The notes under the pieces are model-generated. The model was given only the letters and a program-made list of their open reading frames with translations. It had not been told where the DNA came from and did no database searches. From Lachnospiraceae bacterium (lineage in GTDB: Bacteria > Bacillota > Clostridia > Lachnospirales > Lachnospiraceae), in assembly GCA_015056925.1 (NCBI GenBank), contig SVFJ01000005.1, positions 1-64,000 on the forward strand: DNA of 64,000 bases. The letters are read 5' to 3'. Shown here in pieces: positions 8,729 through 18,259 of the stretch (positions are counted from its first letter, which is position 1; every line of letters begins with the position of its first letter). The position numbers and the translations under genes are program-made.

Positions 8729-10210
8729 TTACTTTTTCTCAGGTAATTTTCTCTCTGTCGCTGCCTTAAAGCTCTCTAATTCCTTCACAGCCTTAGGGAT
8801 TGCAATATTGGTACCTGCACCTGCAACACATCCTCCCGGACAAGCCATTCCCTCAATCAAACAGCCTGTCTTCTTACCGGCCTTCGCAAGCATCAGTATC
8901 TTCTTACATTCAGCAAGACTCTCAGCATGCTCGATATGAATCTCTGTATCAGGATAATACTCCTTAATACAAGCCTCTATCGCATTCGCAACACCACCAG
9001 CAACACTATAACCTCTACCTGCCGCTGTAGCGTCCTCCATCTTATCGTTCTCAGCAACCTCTTCTAAGTTAATACCCTTTGCCTCAAACATACCGGCAAG
9101 CTCTTCAAAGGTAATGACAAAATCTACATCAGAACGCACAGTTCTTCTGCTTGCTTCTAGCTTCTTACTTGCACATGGACCGATAAATACCACGCTAGCA
9201 TCAGGATGCTCTTCTTTAATCACTCTCGCTGTTGCAACCATCGGTGTCAATGCATTACTAATCTTATCAATCGTCTCAGGGAAGAACTTCTTTGCCATCT
9301 CAGACCATGACGGACAACAAGAAGTTAAAAGAAATGGTAACTCACCTGTCGCAACAGAATGCACATAATGCTCTGCCTCTGCCAAGGCTCCCATATCCGC
9401 ACCTATCGCTGTCTCATAAACATCATAGAAGCCAAGCTCCTTTAATGCCGTCTTGATTCTTGCTGGAGAAACATTCGGTCCAAACTGACCTACAAAGGCA
9501 GGTGCTACCTGTGCAATAATCTTTCTGCCTGACTGCATTGCGCGAATCAACTGGAAAATCTGGGACTTATCTGCAATCGCACCAAACGGACAGCTAACCA
9601 TACACTGACCGCAGGATACACACTTACTATTATCAATGCATGCTCTCTGATGTTCATCCGAACCAATCGCACCTACACCACATGCTGCAGCACATGGTCT
9701 CTGCTGATGGGAAATCGCATCATAAGGACATACGGTCTTACATTTACCACACTTAATACACTTCTCCTGGTCAATTACGGAACGACCATCCTTCATTGTG
9801 ATGGCACCTCTAGGACATACCTCATTACATGGATGCGCAAGACAGCCCATACATTTATTCGTTACCTCGTAGCGGTTCTCAGGACAAGCATTACATGCAG
9901 ATGAAATAACCTGCATAAGAGGCGGCTCATAATATTTCTCATCAATATTACTCTCCTCTACACCCTGACTCACCTGTACCGGCTCATCCTCAGGACGAAG
10001 GGACATACCCATTGCAAGACGGGTACGCTCACGAACAATTTCTCTTTCTCTATAAATATTTCCCCAGTAAGGAGAATTATTTGCATCTACCAGCTTATAA
10101 GGAAGCGCCTCCATATCCTCTACCAGATTCGTAGAATGATATGCCATATTGGCAACCTCTTTAAATATCTCACGTCTGATTTTTCTAACCTGTGTATCAA
10201 TACCTCTCAT
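8729..10210 (-). CDS. Monomeric [FeFe] hydrogenase, group B type
   Basis: A 493-residue iron-sulfur protein. The N-terminal third has ferredoxin-like clusters, including CIKCGKCKTVCP and CVSCGQCMVSCP. The C-terminal H-cluster domain shows TSCCPSW, GPCASKK and EGMACPGGC, the three cysteine motifs that bind the H-cluster. The second motif is GPC rather than the MPC of group A enzymes, which points to group B. It would reduce protons or oxidise H2 with ferredoxin during fermentation. No signal peptide. AGAAAGG lies ten bases before the ATG. Maturation genes hydEFG are not in the window. Confidence 0.88.
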   Translation of the reverse strand: MRGIDTQVRKIRREIFKEVANMAYHSTNLVEDMEALPYKLVDANNSPYWGNIYREREIVRERTRLAMGMSLRPEDEPVQVSQGVEESNIDEKYYEPPLMQVISSACNACPENRYEVTNKCMGCLAHPCNEVCPRGAITMKDGRSVIDQEKCIKCGKCKTVCPYDAISHQQRPCAAACGVGAIGSDEHQRACIDNSKCVSCGQCMVSCPFGAIADKSQIFQLIRAMQSGRKIIAQVAPAFVGQFGPNVSPARIKTALKELGFYDVYETAIGADMGALAEAEHYVHSVATGELPFLLTSCCPSWSEMAKKFFPETIDKISNALTPMVATARVIKEEHPDASVVFIGPCASKKLEASRRTVRSDVDFVITFEELAGMFEAKGINLEEVAENDKMEDATAAGRGYSVAGGVANAIEACIKEYYPDTEIHIEHAESLAECKKILMLAKAGKKTGCLIEGMACPGGCVAGAGTNIAIPKAVKELESFKAATERKLPEKK

Positions 10211-10293
10211 GTAACCTAAACCTTTCTTATTATCACATTTTCACACATCTCTATTTTGACATATTTTTAACAAAAAGGCAATATGTTTTGCAG

Positions 10294-10424
10294 TTTAGCC
10301 ATGCACAAAATATATAAATAAAAAATGACAGTTTACTGGCATGTTTTTATTTATATATTTGTATGTGGCGCTCTGCCACACCGAAAAGAAGCAGCTTTGC
10401 TGCGTATTTGAGGGAATGGCTAAA
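10294..10424. other. Multi-hairpin segment upstream of the hydrogenase gene
   Basis: The 345-base gap between the hydrogenase and LytTR genes holds a closing 9-bp repeat TTTAGCCAT/ATGGCTAAA (10294-10302 with 10416-10424). It encloses a perfect 14-bp AT-rich hairpin (10311-10324 with 10344-10357), TGTGGC/GCCACA (10364-10380) and GCAGC-TTT-GCTGC (10391-10403). The layout resembles the structure on the other side of the hydrogenase gene. ORF 10341-10541 crosses it and is not thought to be coding. I see no clear function. Confidence 0.45.
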
Positions 10425-10555
10425 TTACAAAGGTATTTCATAGTGTCTAAAAGGCATGATGGGCTTTGGCATCTTGTATTCTTATTTGAGCTTTTCTATA
10501 CTACAGCTATAACAAACGTGCACGTAAAGTTAAATCCATAAAAGGAGTACAAGAT

Positions 10556-10993
10556 ATGAAACTAACCATACATCAAGACGAACAAATCAAAGAAACGGAA
10601 ATAGTCATCAATTGTTCCTATGTGGATAACCGTCTTGAAAAACTAAGCAATTATATTAGACAGTACACATTTTCCTTAGAATGTGAATCCGACAATAAGA
10701 TATATCAAATACCGCTTGAGGAAATCTTCTATGCGGAAACGGTGGACGGCAAGACCTTTCTCTATACTAAGGAGCATACTTACCTCTGTCGTCAGAGCCT
10801 GACTACCCTAGAAGACAGATTAAAACATATGACCTTCGTACGAATCAGTAAAAGCTGTATTTTAAACATCAGTCATTTAAAATGTGTTGCCCCATTTGTA
10901 AATCATCGTCTAAAGGCAGAGCTTACAAACGGTGAACAGCTGATTATTTCCAGAAATTATATTGATGCGCTCAAGGCGCAATTAAGAAAATAG
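10556..10993 (+). CDS. LytTR-domain transcription regulator
   Basis: A 145-residue stand-alone LytTR DNA-binding protein with no receiver domain. The domain covers about residues 45-145, with the family pattern around EIFYAETVDGKT, LEDRLKHMTFVRISKS and NISHLKCV. AAAGGAG lies nine bases before the ATG. It is followed at 12 bases by a DUF3021 membrane protein. That pairing is common in Firmicutes and forms a regulatory unit in which the membrane protein is thought to restrain the LytTR protein. Confidence 0.9.
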   Translation: MKLTIHQDEQIKETEIVINCSYVDNRLEKLSNYIRQYTFSLECESDNKIYQIPLEEIFYAETVDGKTFLYTKEHTYLCRQSLTTLEDRLKHMTFVRISKSCILNISHLKCVAPFVNHRLKAELTNGEQLIISRNYIDALKAQLRK

Positions 10994-11005
10994 GAGGATT
11001 CTATT

Positions 11006-11407
11006 ATGAAACAAATAATAAAAATATATTTACCATCCGCTTGCATTACCTTTACCCTTTCTATGCTCGGCACGACTATTCTCAATCTCATCAAGGGATA
11101 TCCATATCAAAGTAACGGCTGGATTCTGGCACTCTTTGGATTTATTGTGATAATTGACTTAATTGATTTAGGCTTAAGCTATATTAATTTCAATTCCTAT
11201 AAGGCATATTTTGTTGTGGAGCTTATTCTGACCTATACTCTTATGCTGGCAGCAGGTTATTTTGGACATTGGTTCTCTTTTACCCTAGCCAGTATAGTGA
11301 GCGTAAGTATCATTTATCTTATCGTTTACTGCTGTGTTCATGGATATTTTTATAAGATGAGACGCTATGAAGCAGATGAAATTAATGCGCTTTTGAATAG
11401 TCAGTGA
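11006..11407 (+). CDS. DUF3021 family membrane protein
   Basis: A 133-residue protein with four hydrophobic segments (about 10-28, 40-60, 70-92 and 97-118) and a basic C-terminus YKMRRYEADEI. This is the usual DUF3021 layout. An AGGAGG site precedes the ATG. The neighbours suggest it is the membrane partner of the LytTR regulator just upstream; that role is inferred from known gene pairs, not from residues. Confidence 0.85.
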   Translation: MKQIIKIYLPSACITFTLSMLGTTILNLIKGYPYQSNGWILALFGFIVIIDLIDLGLSYINFNSYKAYFVVELILTYTLMLAAGYFGHWFSFTLASIVSVSIIYLIVYCCVHGYFYKMRRYEADEINALLNSQ

Positions 11408-11423
11408 TTGGAGGTATGATAGG

Positions 11424-11957
11424 ATGTTTTATTTTTTCAAGCCACTTCCACCAAATGACATAGATTATACTATCTATAAACCCTTCATTAAAAACGAATG
11501 GTTCCACAAAAATTATATGAAATTCGTATATGCCTTGCAATTAATACTTATCTACTTGTCAATTAAATTAGGAGTATGGAATTTCGCAAATTGGCTTATC
11601 CAAACTATAGTTTTTATCATGGTATTTTTATGCCATGAATTACTACACATAGTTGTAGTATATAAAATAGGAGATATTAGCTTAACTCACTCAGGAATAT
11701 TTTTTTGGCTGAACAGCAATGCAGTGATAAATAAAAAACGATATTGGTTATTTATGACGTTACCCCTGCTTGTTTTTACTATCATTCCGATAATCTTCTT
11801 ACCATTATTAGAGGGCTTCATTTTTGAAATGTTTGTGTATATTATATGGATTAATGCAATTATTGCTGGTTCAGATATTATCAATTCATTTTTGATTGCA
11901 ATCAAACCGTCACGTTCTAAATTTTGTAGAGGCTATTACACAATTGAAAGTGATTAG
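11424..11957 (+). CDS. DUF3267 family membrane metalloprotease-like protein
   Basis: A 177-residue protein with several membrane segments and the zincin motif HELLH (in FLCHELLHIVV, about residue 72). DUF3267 proteins resemble site-2-type or minor membrane zinc peptidases, though activity is mostly unproven. It sits 16 bases after the DUF3021 gene and likely belongs to the same operon. It is more AT-rich than its neighbours. Confidence 0.8.
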   Translation: MFYFFKPLPPNDIDYTIYKPFIKNEWFHKNYMKFVYALQLILIYLSIKLGVWNFANWLIQTIVFIMVFLCHELLHIVVVYKIGDISLTHSGIFFWLNSNAVINKKRYWLFMTLPLLVFTIIPIIFLPLLEGFIFEMFVYIIWINAIIAGSDIINSFLIAIKPSRSKFCRGYYTIESD

Positions 11958-12005
11958 CTGCTCGCCCTTAAATATTTCTGTAAAGTTATAATAAGATTCT
12001 AAAAA

Positions 12006-12036
12006 GGGAGTACTCTGTACTAAGCAGAATACTCCC
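12006..12036 (-). terminator. Terminator of the HAD phosphatase gene
   Basis: GGGAGTACTCTG pairs with CAGAATACTCCC around a 7-base loop. The single imperfect pair is a G-U wobble only in the leftward RNA, and TTTTT follows in that direction. It lies between two convergent genes. Confidence 0.75.
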
Positions 12037-12095
12037 AAATAAAAAAACTTATTAAAATCTTATTTTATCATCAATTTCAAAACCAAATTCTTACT

Positions 12096-12815
12096 TTAAT
12101 CTAAATCTTTCAAAAATACTTTCAACTCTTCATATCCACCCTGCGGGTACTTGGAAATATCCTGTTCCTTTTTATTAATCAAGTCATTTGTAAGCAAGAA
12201 TACCTTCATACCAAGTGTCTCGGCAATCATATCCTCGTTGACGTCATTACCAACCATGACACATTCCTCTGGCTGACAGCCTATCTTCTCACAAATTTCT
12301 ACATAATACTTCGGATTCGGCTTGCAATAAGAGGAATTCTCATAGGTTGTAATCAATTCAAAAGCATCCTTATCAAGTCCTGCCCAGCGTACACGAGACT
12401 CTGTTGCAATGCTCGGGAACAATGGATTGGTTGCAAGGATAACCTTTCTTCCGTTCTCTCCTGCAAGCTCTACTACTTCCTTCGCTGCCGCGTCAAACCC
12501 ACAGATACTCTGCACCTGCTGAAAATCATTGGCGTAAAAATCCTCAAAAACAGGCAAATCTCCTAATGCCTTCTCGCCGTATATCTTCGTAAACGCAGCC
12601 CAGAACGCATCTTCGTTCTTCATACTGCCATCATTCATCACCATCGCGCCTGTACTTTTCCAGATATTATCTACCAAAGTCTCAGGGTCATATCCTACTC
12701 CTGCCAGCTTCTTAGCCAACAGCTTAAAATATCCATGTACAAACTTATCATAATCCATCGGAAGCAATGTTCCATCCAAATCAAATAAAACTGCCTTAAT
12801 TGTCATGTTGTTCAA
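12096..12815 (-). CDS. HAD-superfamily hydrolase (phosphatase)
   Basis: A 239-residue subfamily IA HAD protein. Motif I is FDLDGTL near residue 12, motif II is around ILATNP, motif III Lys lies in the CKPNPKYY segment, and motif IV is VGNDVNED. It hydrolyses a phosphate ester in the cytoplasm; substrate unknown. An ATG two codons downstream (MTIKAV) is an equally possible start. It has its own terminator. Confidence 0.88.
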   Translation of the reverse strand: MNNMTIKAVLFDLDGTLLPMDYDKFVHGYFKLLAKKLAGVGYDPETLVDNIWKSTGAMVMNDGSMKNEDAFWAAFTKIYGEKALGDLPVFEDFYANDFQQVQSICGFDAAAKEVVELAGENGRKVILATNPLFPSIATESRVRWAGLDKDAFELITTYENSSYCKPNPKYYVEICEKIGCQPEECVMVGNDVNEDMIAETLGMKVFLLTNDLINKKEQDISKYPQGGYEELKVFLKDLD

Positions 12816-12883
12816 CCTACTCTCTCATTTGTAATCTCTCTCATTTTGCCATATTTAACATAAAAAAACAATGTTAACTTCGT

Positions 12884-13879
12884 CTAATGACTTATTTCAA
12901 AGTACTCTGTTGGCAAACTATACGCATATTCACACCCAAGCAGTTTTCCATATCGAAACCGCTCACTTGCCGACTCGAATATCATATATAACTTATCATC
13001 ACGCACTGTAATGCCTTCCGACTTTGGCAATATCTCTATACAATCCAGCAAAGTACCTGCATCCAAATAATAAAGTGGCACATCATATACACCAATTTTC
13101 ATAACATCTTCCTGTTCTGACATAGCCTTCTCCCAATCGTATACATACAATTGAGAACCTTGAAAAACACTGGATGCCGACATCACAGCATTCCTTTCCA
13201 TAAAACACATTCCCTGTATTCTATCTGTTATAGACAATGCCATCTCTGGTCTCCCACTCACTCCTAAGGGTAATACATCATCTAGTGCAAACACTGTAAC
13301 CACCGCATGATTCTCATCTCCGGTTGGTGTAATTCTATGATGTGACTCATCCGTACTATACTTGAATTTGTGATAGTACTCACCTACAAATAAGCGATTA
13401 TCTTCCACACAACAAAAGGAGGCCTGATTATGTGTCTCAAAGCTTCCTAGCATTTGCAAACTTGATATCTGCTTCTCCATCAATTCTATTAAAGAAAACA
13501 CATAACACATTCCATCACAGCCTGCAAGATATACATAATTACCACTATAAGCAATTGCTCCCGAATGAGATATCAGTTCGTTTCTCTTTTCATCCATAAG
13601 GGAAACAACTCTATATTCTTCATCTTTCACAACGCATATTCTGGCATTTTCAGCTCCACAGATATATCCACTAATCAAATATGAGTCATATTCTTCACAA
13701 TATGTCAAGCCCTGTGGCACAAATCCCTCCTCAAGTTCAGGAATCAAAAACTCCTTTTGAGCACTATAATAAAACGCATGATAAAATAACCGCATACCTA
13801 ATACCACCGCACCACATAAACTGCAACCTATAATACAGACAATCAATATCTTTCTTACTAATCTATTTTTTTCTACCAT
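12884..13879 (-). CDS. Membrane-anchored protein, probable beta-propeller
   Basis: A 331-residue protein. Residues 9-31 are a hydrophobic anchor after a short basic N-terminus, so most of the chain is predicted outside the membrane. The body has short recurring strand patterns such as SYLISGYI, NYVYLAGCDG, NRLFVGEYY and DKLYMIFES, which suggest a propeller like those of bacterial WD40/YVTN-type proteins. I do not recognise a named family or active site. It is followed leftward by the HAD gene at 68 bases. Confidence 0.65.
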   Translation of the reverse strand: MVEKNRLVRKILIVCIIGCSLCGAVVLGMRLFYHAFYYSAQKEFLIPELEEGFVPQGLTYCEEYDSYLISGYICGAENARICVVKDEEYRVVSLMDEKRNELISHSGAIAYSGNYVYLAGCDGMCYVFSLIELMEKQISSLQMLGSFETHNQASFCCVEDNRLFVGEYYHKFKYSTDESHHRITPTGDENHAVVTVFALDDVLPLGVSGRPEMALSITDRIQGMCFMERNAVMSASSVFQGSQLYVYDWEKAMSEQEDVMKIGVYDVPLYYLDAGTLLDCIEILPKSEGITVRDDKLYMIFESASERFRYGKLLGCEYAYSLPTEYFEISH

Positions 13880-13980
13880 TATTTTGTCCTTTTCTTTTGT
13901 TGATAATTTGTATATTCTAGCACCGTTTCAGATATTATGTCAACTTATGTATATTCCAGAACGAAGTTTCCTATGATACC

Positions 13981-14012
13981 AAAAAAGAGCATCCAACGTA
14001 ACTTGAATGCTC
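13981..14012 (-). terminator. Terminator of the PD-(D/E)XK gene
   Basis: GAGCATCCAA and TTGAATGCTC pair around a 6-base loop, with the only wobble being G-U in the leftward RNA. A run of six T follows leftward. Confidence 0.8.
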
Positions 14013-14064
14013 CTCATTACTTTGTCTTTTGAATACTGCTCTAAAGCAACTATCACTTGTCCCA

Positions 14065-15084
14065 CTAAACTTTTGATTTCTTATACTTCTCTAATTCTGC
14101 ACGAAGTCTCGCAATTTCGTCTGCTTGCTCGAATATTGTGTCCGCTTGCTCCGCCACAGTACTCTTCAAATTCTCAACATCCTTCTGCAGTTCATTTACC
14201 ATGTATCTTTCTGTATTACGATCCATCATTCTAAGTGCTTCTGAAAACATACCAACCAACTCCTTCGGACTTCTACGGAATTCAAGAATATCTTGATAAT
14301 ACTCTGCAAACTCCGGATGGTTCATTACCAATCTTACAATATCGTCCGGCTCATCCGAACTCAAAAACGTAAGCCAAGCCTCTAACTTTGTAATTATATT
14401 TTGACTTAACTCTCGAAAGGTGTCAAGGGAAATATACATGATATTAAATAGTGAATTCACCTTCGCTTTACTATCATAAGATACCTCCATTCTATGAAGA
14501 TAGTAAGGTGCTACCTCTCGAAATTCCCTTGAGCTATTCTCCATAAGTACTATCAGAAATACCGGCTTCATATCACGATACTGAAAATGTTTGCCGCGTT
14601 CGCTCTTTAATTGATTATACTGGCGCATCGTCATATCCGACACATAGCAGCAGCTTCGCTCACCAGAAAATGCATAGCCAATTTTCTGCATCTCAACATT
14701 CATTAGAGAACCATCCTCTAAGGATAACAGTATATCCATAATCACAAAGCTACCTGCATCTAGCATCCGTACACCTTCTTTTGGAAATACCTTCGCAATA
14801 TGCACCTCCTGTCCCAATAACGCTGATAGTAGACTTTCAAGCCTTTCCGGATGCTCCTGCGGCGCCATGACCTTATGAAAGAATGTATCATAAGTAATCG
14901 GCAGACCTCTTTGTCCCTGCATAAATGCTAATAGTTTTTCCTGCTCTTCTTTAGGAAAGGCCTGAAATGTTCGATAAGTATCGTAATCATCCTGCAATCG
15001 TGTAATTACTTCTTCTCTTGCTATTTCTTTCCCTAAGATTTCGGAAATCTCTATCATACCTGAACGGTTTTGATTTGAACTCAT
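14065..15084 (-). CDS. PD-(D/E)XK nuclease-family 'transposase' (Rpn-like)
   Basis: A 339-residue protein of the PDDEXK_2 type found in many copies in gut Firmicutes. The N-terminal nuclease core shows DAGSFVIMDILL, then NVEMQK (the ExQ variant of the catalytic pair). The last 60 residues (from about LQKDVENLKST) form a coiled coil ending in a basic KKSKV tail. Members are related to recombination-promoting nuclease RpnA and are annotated as transposases. No inverted repeats or target duplication are visible around it. It has its own terminator. Confidence 0.8.
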   Translation of the reverse strand: MSSNQNRSGMIEISEILGKEIAREEVITRLQDDYDTYRTFQAFPKEEQEKLLAFMQGQRGLPITYDTFFHKVMAPQEHPERLESLLSALLGQEVHIAKVFPKEGVRMLDAGSFVIMDILLSLEDGSLMNVEMQKIGYAFSGERSCCYVSDMTMRQYNQLKSERGKHFQYRDMKPVFLIVLMENSSREFREVAPYYLHRMEVSYDSKAKVNSLFNIMYISLDTFRELSQNIITKLEAWLTFLSSDEPDDIVRLVMNHPEFAEYYQDILEFRRSPKELVGMFSEALRMMDRNTERYMVNELQKDVENLKSTVAEQADTIFEQADEIARLRAELEKYKKSKV

Positions 15085-15170
15085 TGTGTTCCTTCTTTCA
15101 ATTATAGATTTGAAACATTAAGATATGTGCACGTTCTTTCGCTTCACACGAGACTCTATCACACACTAAT

Positions 15171-15230
15171 TAAAAAGTCCACTCGAAATGTAAAAAATGG
15201 GTAATTCTTACATTTCAAGCAGACTTTTTA
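15171..15230 (-). terminator. Long hairpin at the end of the pectin operon
   Basis: TAAAAAGTC/GACTTTTTA (15171-15179 with 15222-15230) encloses GAAATGTAA/TTACATTTC (15185-15193 with 15208-15216). The outer stem begins four bases after the last operon gene and provides a T run leftward. It probably also insulates the PD-(D/E)XK gene. Confidence 0.75.
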
Positions 15231-15233
15231 GTC

Positions 15234-16070
15234 CTAACTATTCTTATAAATTTCCTTAATATAATTCAAGCAGGCAACTGCATTATCAGGCTTAGTATCC
15301 TCCAAGGTTGCATGCATGAAAGGCTTCTCCTTCTTCATATAAGGAATAATCTTATCCCAATGTGCCTGTCCTTGACCTACACCAACAGACTTCAATTTTC
15401 CATCCTCGATAACAAAGTCTTTTACATGAAGTACTGCTACGTCCTTACCAAGAAGCTCTATAGCCTCTGCAAAGATTTCATCCTGTTTCTCATAATTATA
15501 AATCTCAAGAAGATTTACAGGGTCAAGAATAATTCTAAGGTTAGGCGAATTAATCTCATCTAATACTCTTCTAGCACGAACAGGATTGCATACGATATGT
15601 CTTACAACAGGCTCAATTGCAAGCAATACGCCCATCTGCTCTGCATACTTCACAACTGGTCTAAGGTTCTTAATGAAAATCTCTAATGCTTCCTCTGACC
15701 AACATGCCTCCTCAAACTTGTACTCAACGTTTGGAGCACCTGTCTCAGTACCAACAACACCAACTCCTAAGTGTGCTGCAAAGCGGATATGTGCCATATA
15801 TTTATCCTGAATTGCCTTAAGCTGAACAGGGTCAGGATTAGCAAGATTCAAATAACAGCCTAATACTGCCAAATCTACCTCATTCTTCTCAAATACTCTC
15901 TTAAGATACATCGCGTAGCCCGGTGTCAAAGCACTATCTGCTACGGAGTTCTCGCTGATAACCTTTGATAAAGCAACATGTGCACAGGCAAAGCCCTGCT
16001 CACGAACTGCCTTAACTCTTTCTTCAATCGGTACATTAACCGCATCATGTAATCTAATACCAAACTGCAT
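15234..16070 (-). CDS. Sugar phosphate isomerase/epimerase-like TIM barrel protein
   Basis: A 278-residue AP-endonuclease-2-fold protein. Characteristic patches are LAIEPVV, LRIILDPVNLLE, VLHVKDF and the C-terminal HATLEDTKPD, which supply the usual metal-binding Glu, Asp and His residues. It is last in the pectin operon and should act in the cytoplasm on a galacturonate- or rhamnose-derived sugar; the exact substrate is not shown. Confidence 0.82.
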   Translation of the reverse strand: MQFGIRLHDAVNVPIEERVKAVREQGFACAHVALSKVISENSVADSALTPGYAMYLKRVFEKNEVDLAVLGCYLNLANPDPVQLKAIQDKYMAHIRFAAHLGVGVVGTETGAPNVEYKFEEACWSEEALEIFIKNLRPVVKYAEQMGVLLAIEPVVRHIVCNPVRARRVLDEINSPNLRIILDPVNLLEIYNYEKQDEIFAEAIELLGKDVAVLHVKDFVIEDGKLKSVGVGQGQAHWDKIIPYMKKEKPFMHATLEDTKPDNAVACLNYIKEIYKNS

Positions 16071-16141
16071 GTTTGTAACCTCCAGTCATACTAAAATCAT
16101 TATTTTCATTCTAAGCTAAGAAAGCTTGCATTTCAACCGCC

Positions 16142-17224
16142 TTAGTCTGTATTTCTATGCAAAAACAAGCACTCTAATATATCATCCAAATTCTCATCAT
16201 GCCAGCAATGTACACCCTCATGAATATCATGCATAACTAAGTCCGTCTTATGGTAGACCTCATAAGCCTTCTTAATAATATCTAACTGCTCATAAACATT
16301 ATGCAAGCCTCTTGGCCCATTCAGATGGTCGCCACGACATGACTGCACAACTAATGGTCTGGGAGCTATCAGCGAAGCAATATCTCCCATATCAAAATGC
16401 TCCCACAGATGAGGCACGTAGTTACAATTACAATTGCCATTCAATAACTGTAGAGAATCCTTAAAGCCATACATATAGCCACTGATACACACGCCTGCCA
16501 CTCTTTCATCCAAAGCAGCCAAATACAAGGCCTGCATACCTCCGCCAGAGAAGCCAACACAGCCTATATTCTCTGTATTCCACTCTCCGCGCGTCTTGAT
16601 ATAGTCAATGGCACGCATCAAATCCCATGTACAAAGACCTGCAACTGTCATTCCCAAAGGCTCTGCCATATGTGCCAGATGAAAGCAGGTTGAATTCATA
16701 AAAGACTTCTTGTTATCATTCTGCAAGGCTTCATCCCTACGCTCACCAAAGCCTCTGGCATCAGGACAAACTGCCACATAGCCCTTCTTTACAAGCTGCA
16801 TACCATAGTCATAGTTAAATCGCTTAATTGCTTCTACGACATCCTCATCCTCATAAAAGCCTGCTACAGAATACTTACCTGCGCCCTGATGTCCCGGCGG
16901 TGCCAGTACTACTCTTGGCTTTTCACCTTCAAATTCAGCAGGTATCAAGATATACATTGGCATCCAGACATCCTCTTCTGTCTGAATGACAACCTTCTCT
17001 CTGACAATTCCTCCGTCCAGTGTCACAACCTCTTCCACTCTCGCTTCTAGAGGCACACTGTCCATCTTATCTATTCCAAGAAGAAAAGAAAGCGTCTTTC
17101 TTGACGCCTCTCTCCACTCTTCAAACTCAACTACTGTATTTCCTTTGAAATAATCCTGCCTTGCATATCTGTCATATTTCTTCTGCATATTTGCAAGACT
17201 TCCGTAATATTTTGTTATCTGCAT
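16142..17224 (-). CDS. Alpha/beta-hydrolase, acetyl-esterase-like
   Basis: A 360-residue intracellular hydrolase. The nucleophile elbow is GFSGGGMQ, the acid is probably in SCRGDHLNGP, and the catalytic His in HEGVHCWHDE. The size and the APPGHQGAGKY oxyanion patch fit dienelactone-hydrolase or acetyl-xylan-esterase-like enzymes. In this operon it probably removes acetyl groups from pectic oligosaccharides; that is inferred from context. No signal peptide. Confidence 0.8.
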   Translation of the reverse strand: MQITKYYGSLANMQKKYDRYARQDYFKGNTVVEFEEWREASRKTLSFLLGIDKMDSVPLEARVEEVVTLDGGIVREKVVIQTEEDVWMPMYILIPAEFEGEKPRVVLAPPGHQGAGKYSVAGFYEDEDVVEAIKRFNYDYGMQLVKKGYVAVCPDARGFGERRDEALQNDNKKSFMNSTCFHLAHMAEPLGMTVAGLCTWDLMRAIDYIKTRGEWNTENIGCVGFSGGGMQALYLAALDERVAGVCISGYMYGFKDSLQLLNGNCNCNYVPHLWEHFDMGDIASLIAPRPLVVQSCRGDHLNGPRGLHNVYEQLDIIKKAYEVYHKTDLVMHDIHEGVHCWHDENLDDILECLFLHRNTD

Positions 17225-17280
17225 GAAATACCCTCTCTGAATTCATGGAAACGCAAATTGATAATAATCAAACCTATCTT

Positions 17281-18240
17281 CTAAAAACCGAGCACCTGTT
17301 CCTTCGTGTATTCAGCCGCCTCAGTCTCAGTAAGCATCTTTACAAACGGTGCTCTCTCATCACTTGCACCCTCACCAAAGTTGCCATACTCTGCAAAATA
17401 CATCGTCTCCCAAGCATGCTTCTTATTCCAGTCATCCCAGCCCTCTTTCTTAATATGAGGACCAATCTCTGAATTCATAATCACACACTTAGCGTGGTCT
17501 CTCCAAGGACGACCCAAGTATCCACTTTCCTTCGGGCAATCGCTTGTAAATCTACAGTGATTAAACACATAACCATACTTCATACCTTCATAAGTAGAAG
17601 GTGCTGTCACAAAGCCCTTAGGATTACCTTCTCGATTCTTCATGAATATCTCACAGTTCTCAAAATAAGCCGTCGCACTACCAAAGATAAAGTCAATATT
17701 CCCTGCTATATAGCAGTCCTTGTAATAATGTCTTCCATGAACCCTAGGTGCAAACTCCTTAGGACCCTTAAATCCTCCCGGTTGCATCTCCTTTAATGGC
17801 AATGGTGCTGTAAAAATCGTATCCTGATGTCCGTCGAAACGGCAATTCTCAAACACAAGCTCATCACCATCTGCATAGAGAGCCAATGCCTGACCAACCA
17901 CTTCCCCCTGACCTGCATCATTCATAAAAGTAATATTTATCGCCTTAAAATGGTTCGCATCAATAAATACGGAAGGTGTTCTAAAGGTTCCTCTCTTATC
18001 GCCATCCTCCAGCAAATCAAAGGCTCCATCACCATGCACTAGAATCGTATTCTCAGCATCCATACCAATGAATGTGATATGGTCCTGACTTACTACGATA
18101 CGCTCTCTGTACTCACCCGGTGCAATATGGATATAAACTTCCTTACCTTCAAACTGCTTTGCATATTCCAAGGCATGCATAACCTCACTAAACTCTGCAT
18201 CCTCTCTTTGGGATACATAGATTTCCTTAATATCTGCCAT
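17281..18240 (-). CDS. Pectin methylesterase (CE8), cytoplasmic
   Basis: A 319-residue pectinesterase. Family motifs are GQALALYADGD (Gln of the oxyanion hole), DGHQDT, GNIDFIFGSA (catalytic Asp) and LGRPWRDHAK (Arg-Trp). It removes methyl groups from galacturonate residues. The absence of a signal peptide places it inside the cell, so it would act on imported short methylated oligogalacturonides. It lies 19 bases after the GH105 gene in the same direction. Confidence 0.92.
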   Translation of the reverse strand: MADIKEIYVSQREDAEFSEVMHALEYAKQFEGKEVYIHIAPGEYRERIVVSQDHITFIGMDAENTILVHGDGAFDLLEDGDKRGTFRTPSVFIDANHFKAINITFMNDAGQGEVVGQALALYADGDELVFENCRFDGHQDTIFTAPLPLKEMQPGGFKGPKEFAPRVHGRHYYKDCYIAGNIDFIFGSATAYFENCEIFMKNREGNPKGFVTAPSTYEGMKYGYVFNHCRFTSDCPKESGYLGRPWRDHAKCVIMNSEIGPHIKKEGWDDWNKKHAWETMYFAEYGNFGEGASDERAPFVKMLTETEAAEYTKEQVLGF

Positions 18241-18259
18241 AAGAACTTCCTGACTTTCC

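Noticed and set aside
10341-10541. 66-residue ORF before the LytTR gene
   Set aside because: Overlaps hairpins, has no ribosome binding site, and the composition is not protein-like.
14065-15084. Classical insertion sequence
   Set aside because: No terminal inverted repeats or target duplication found around the gene.
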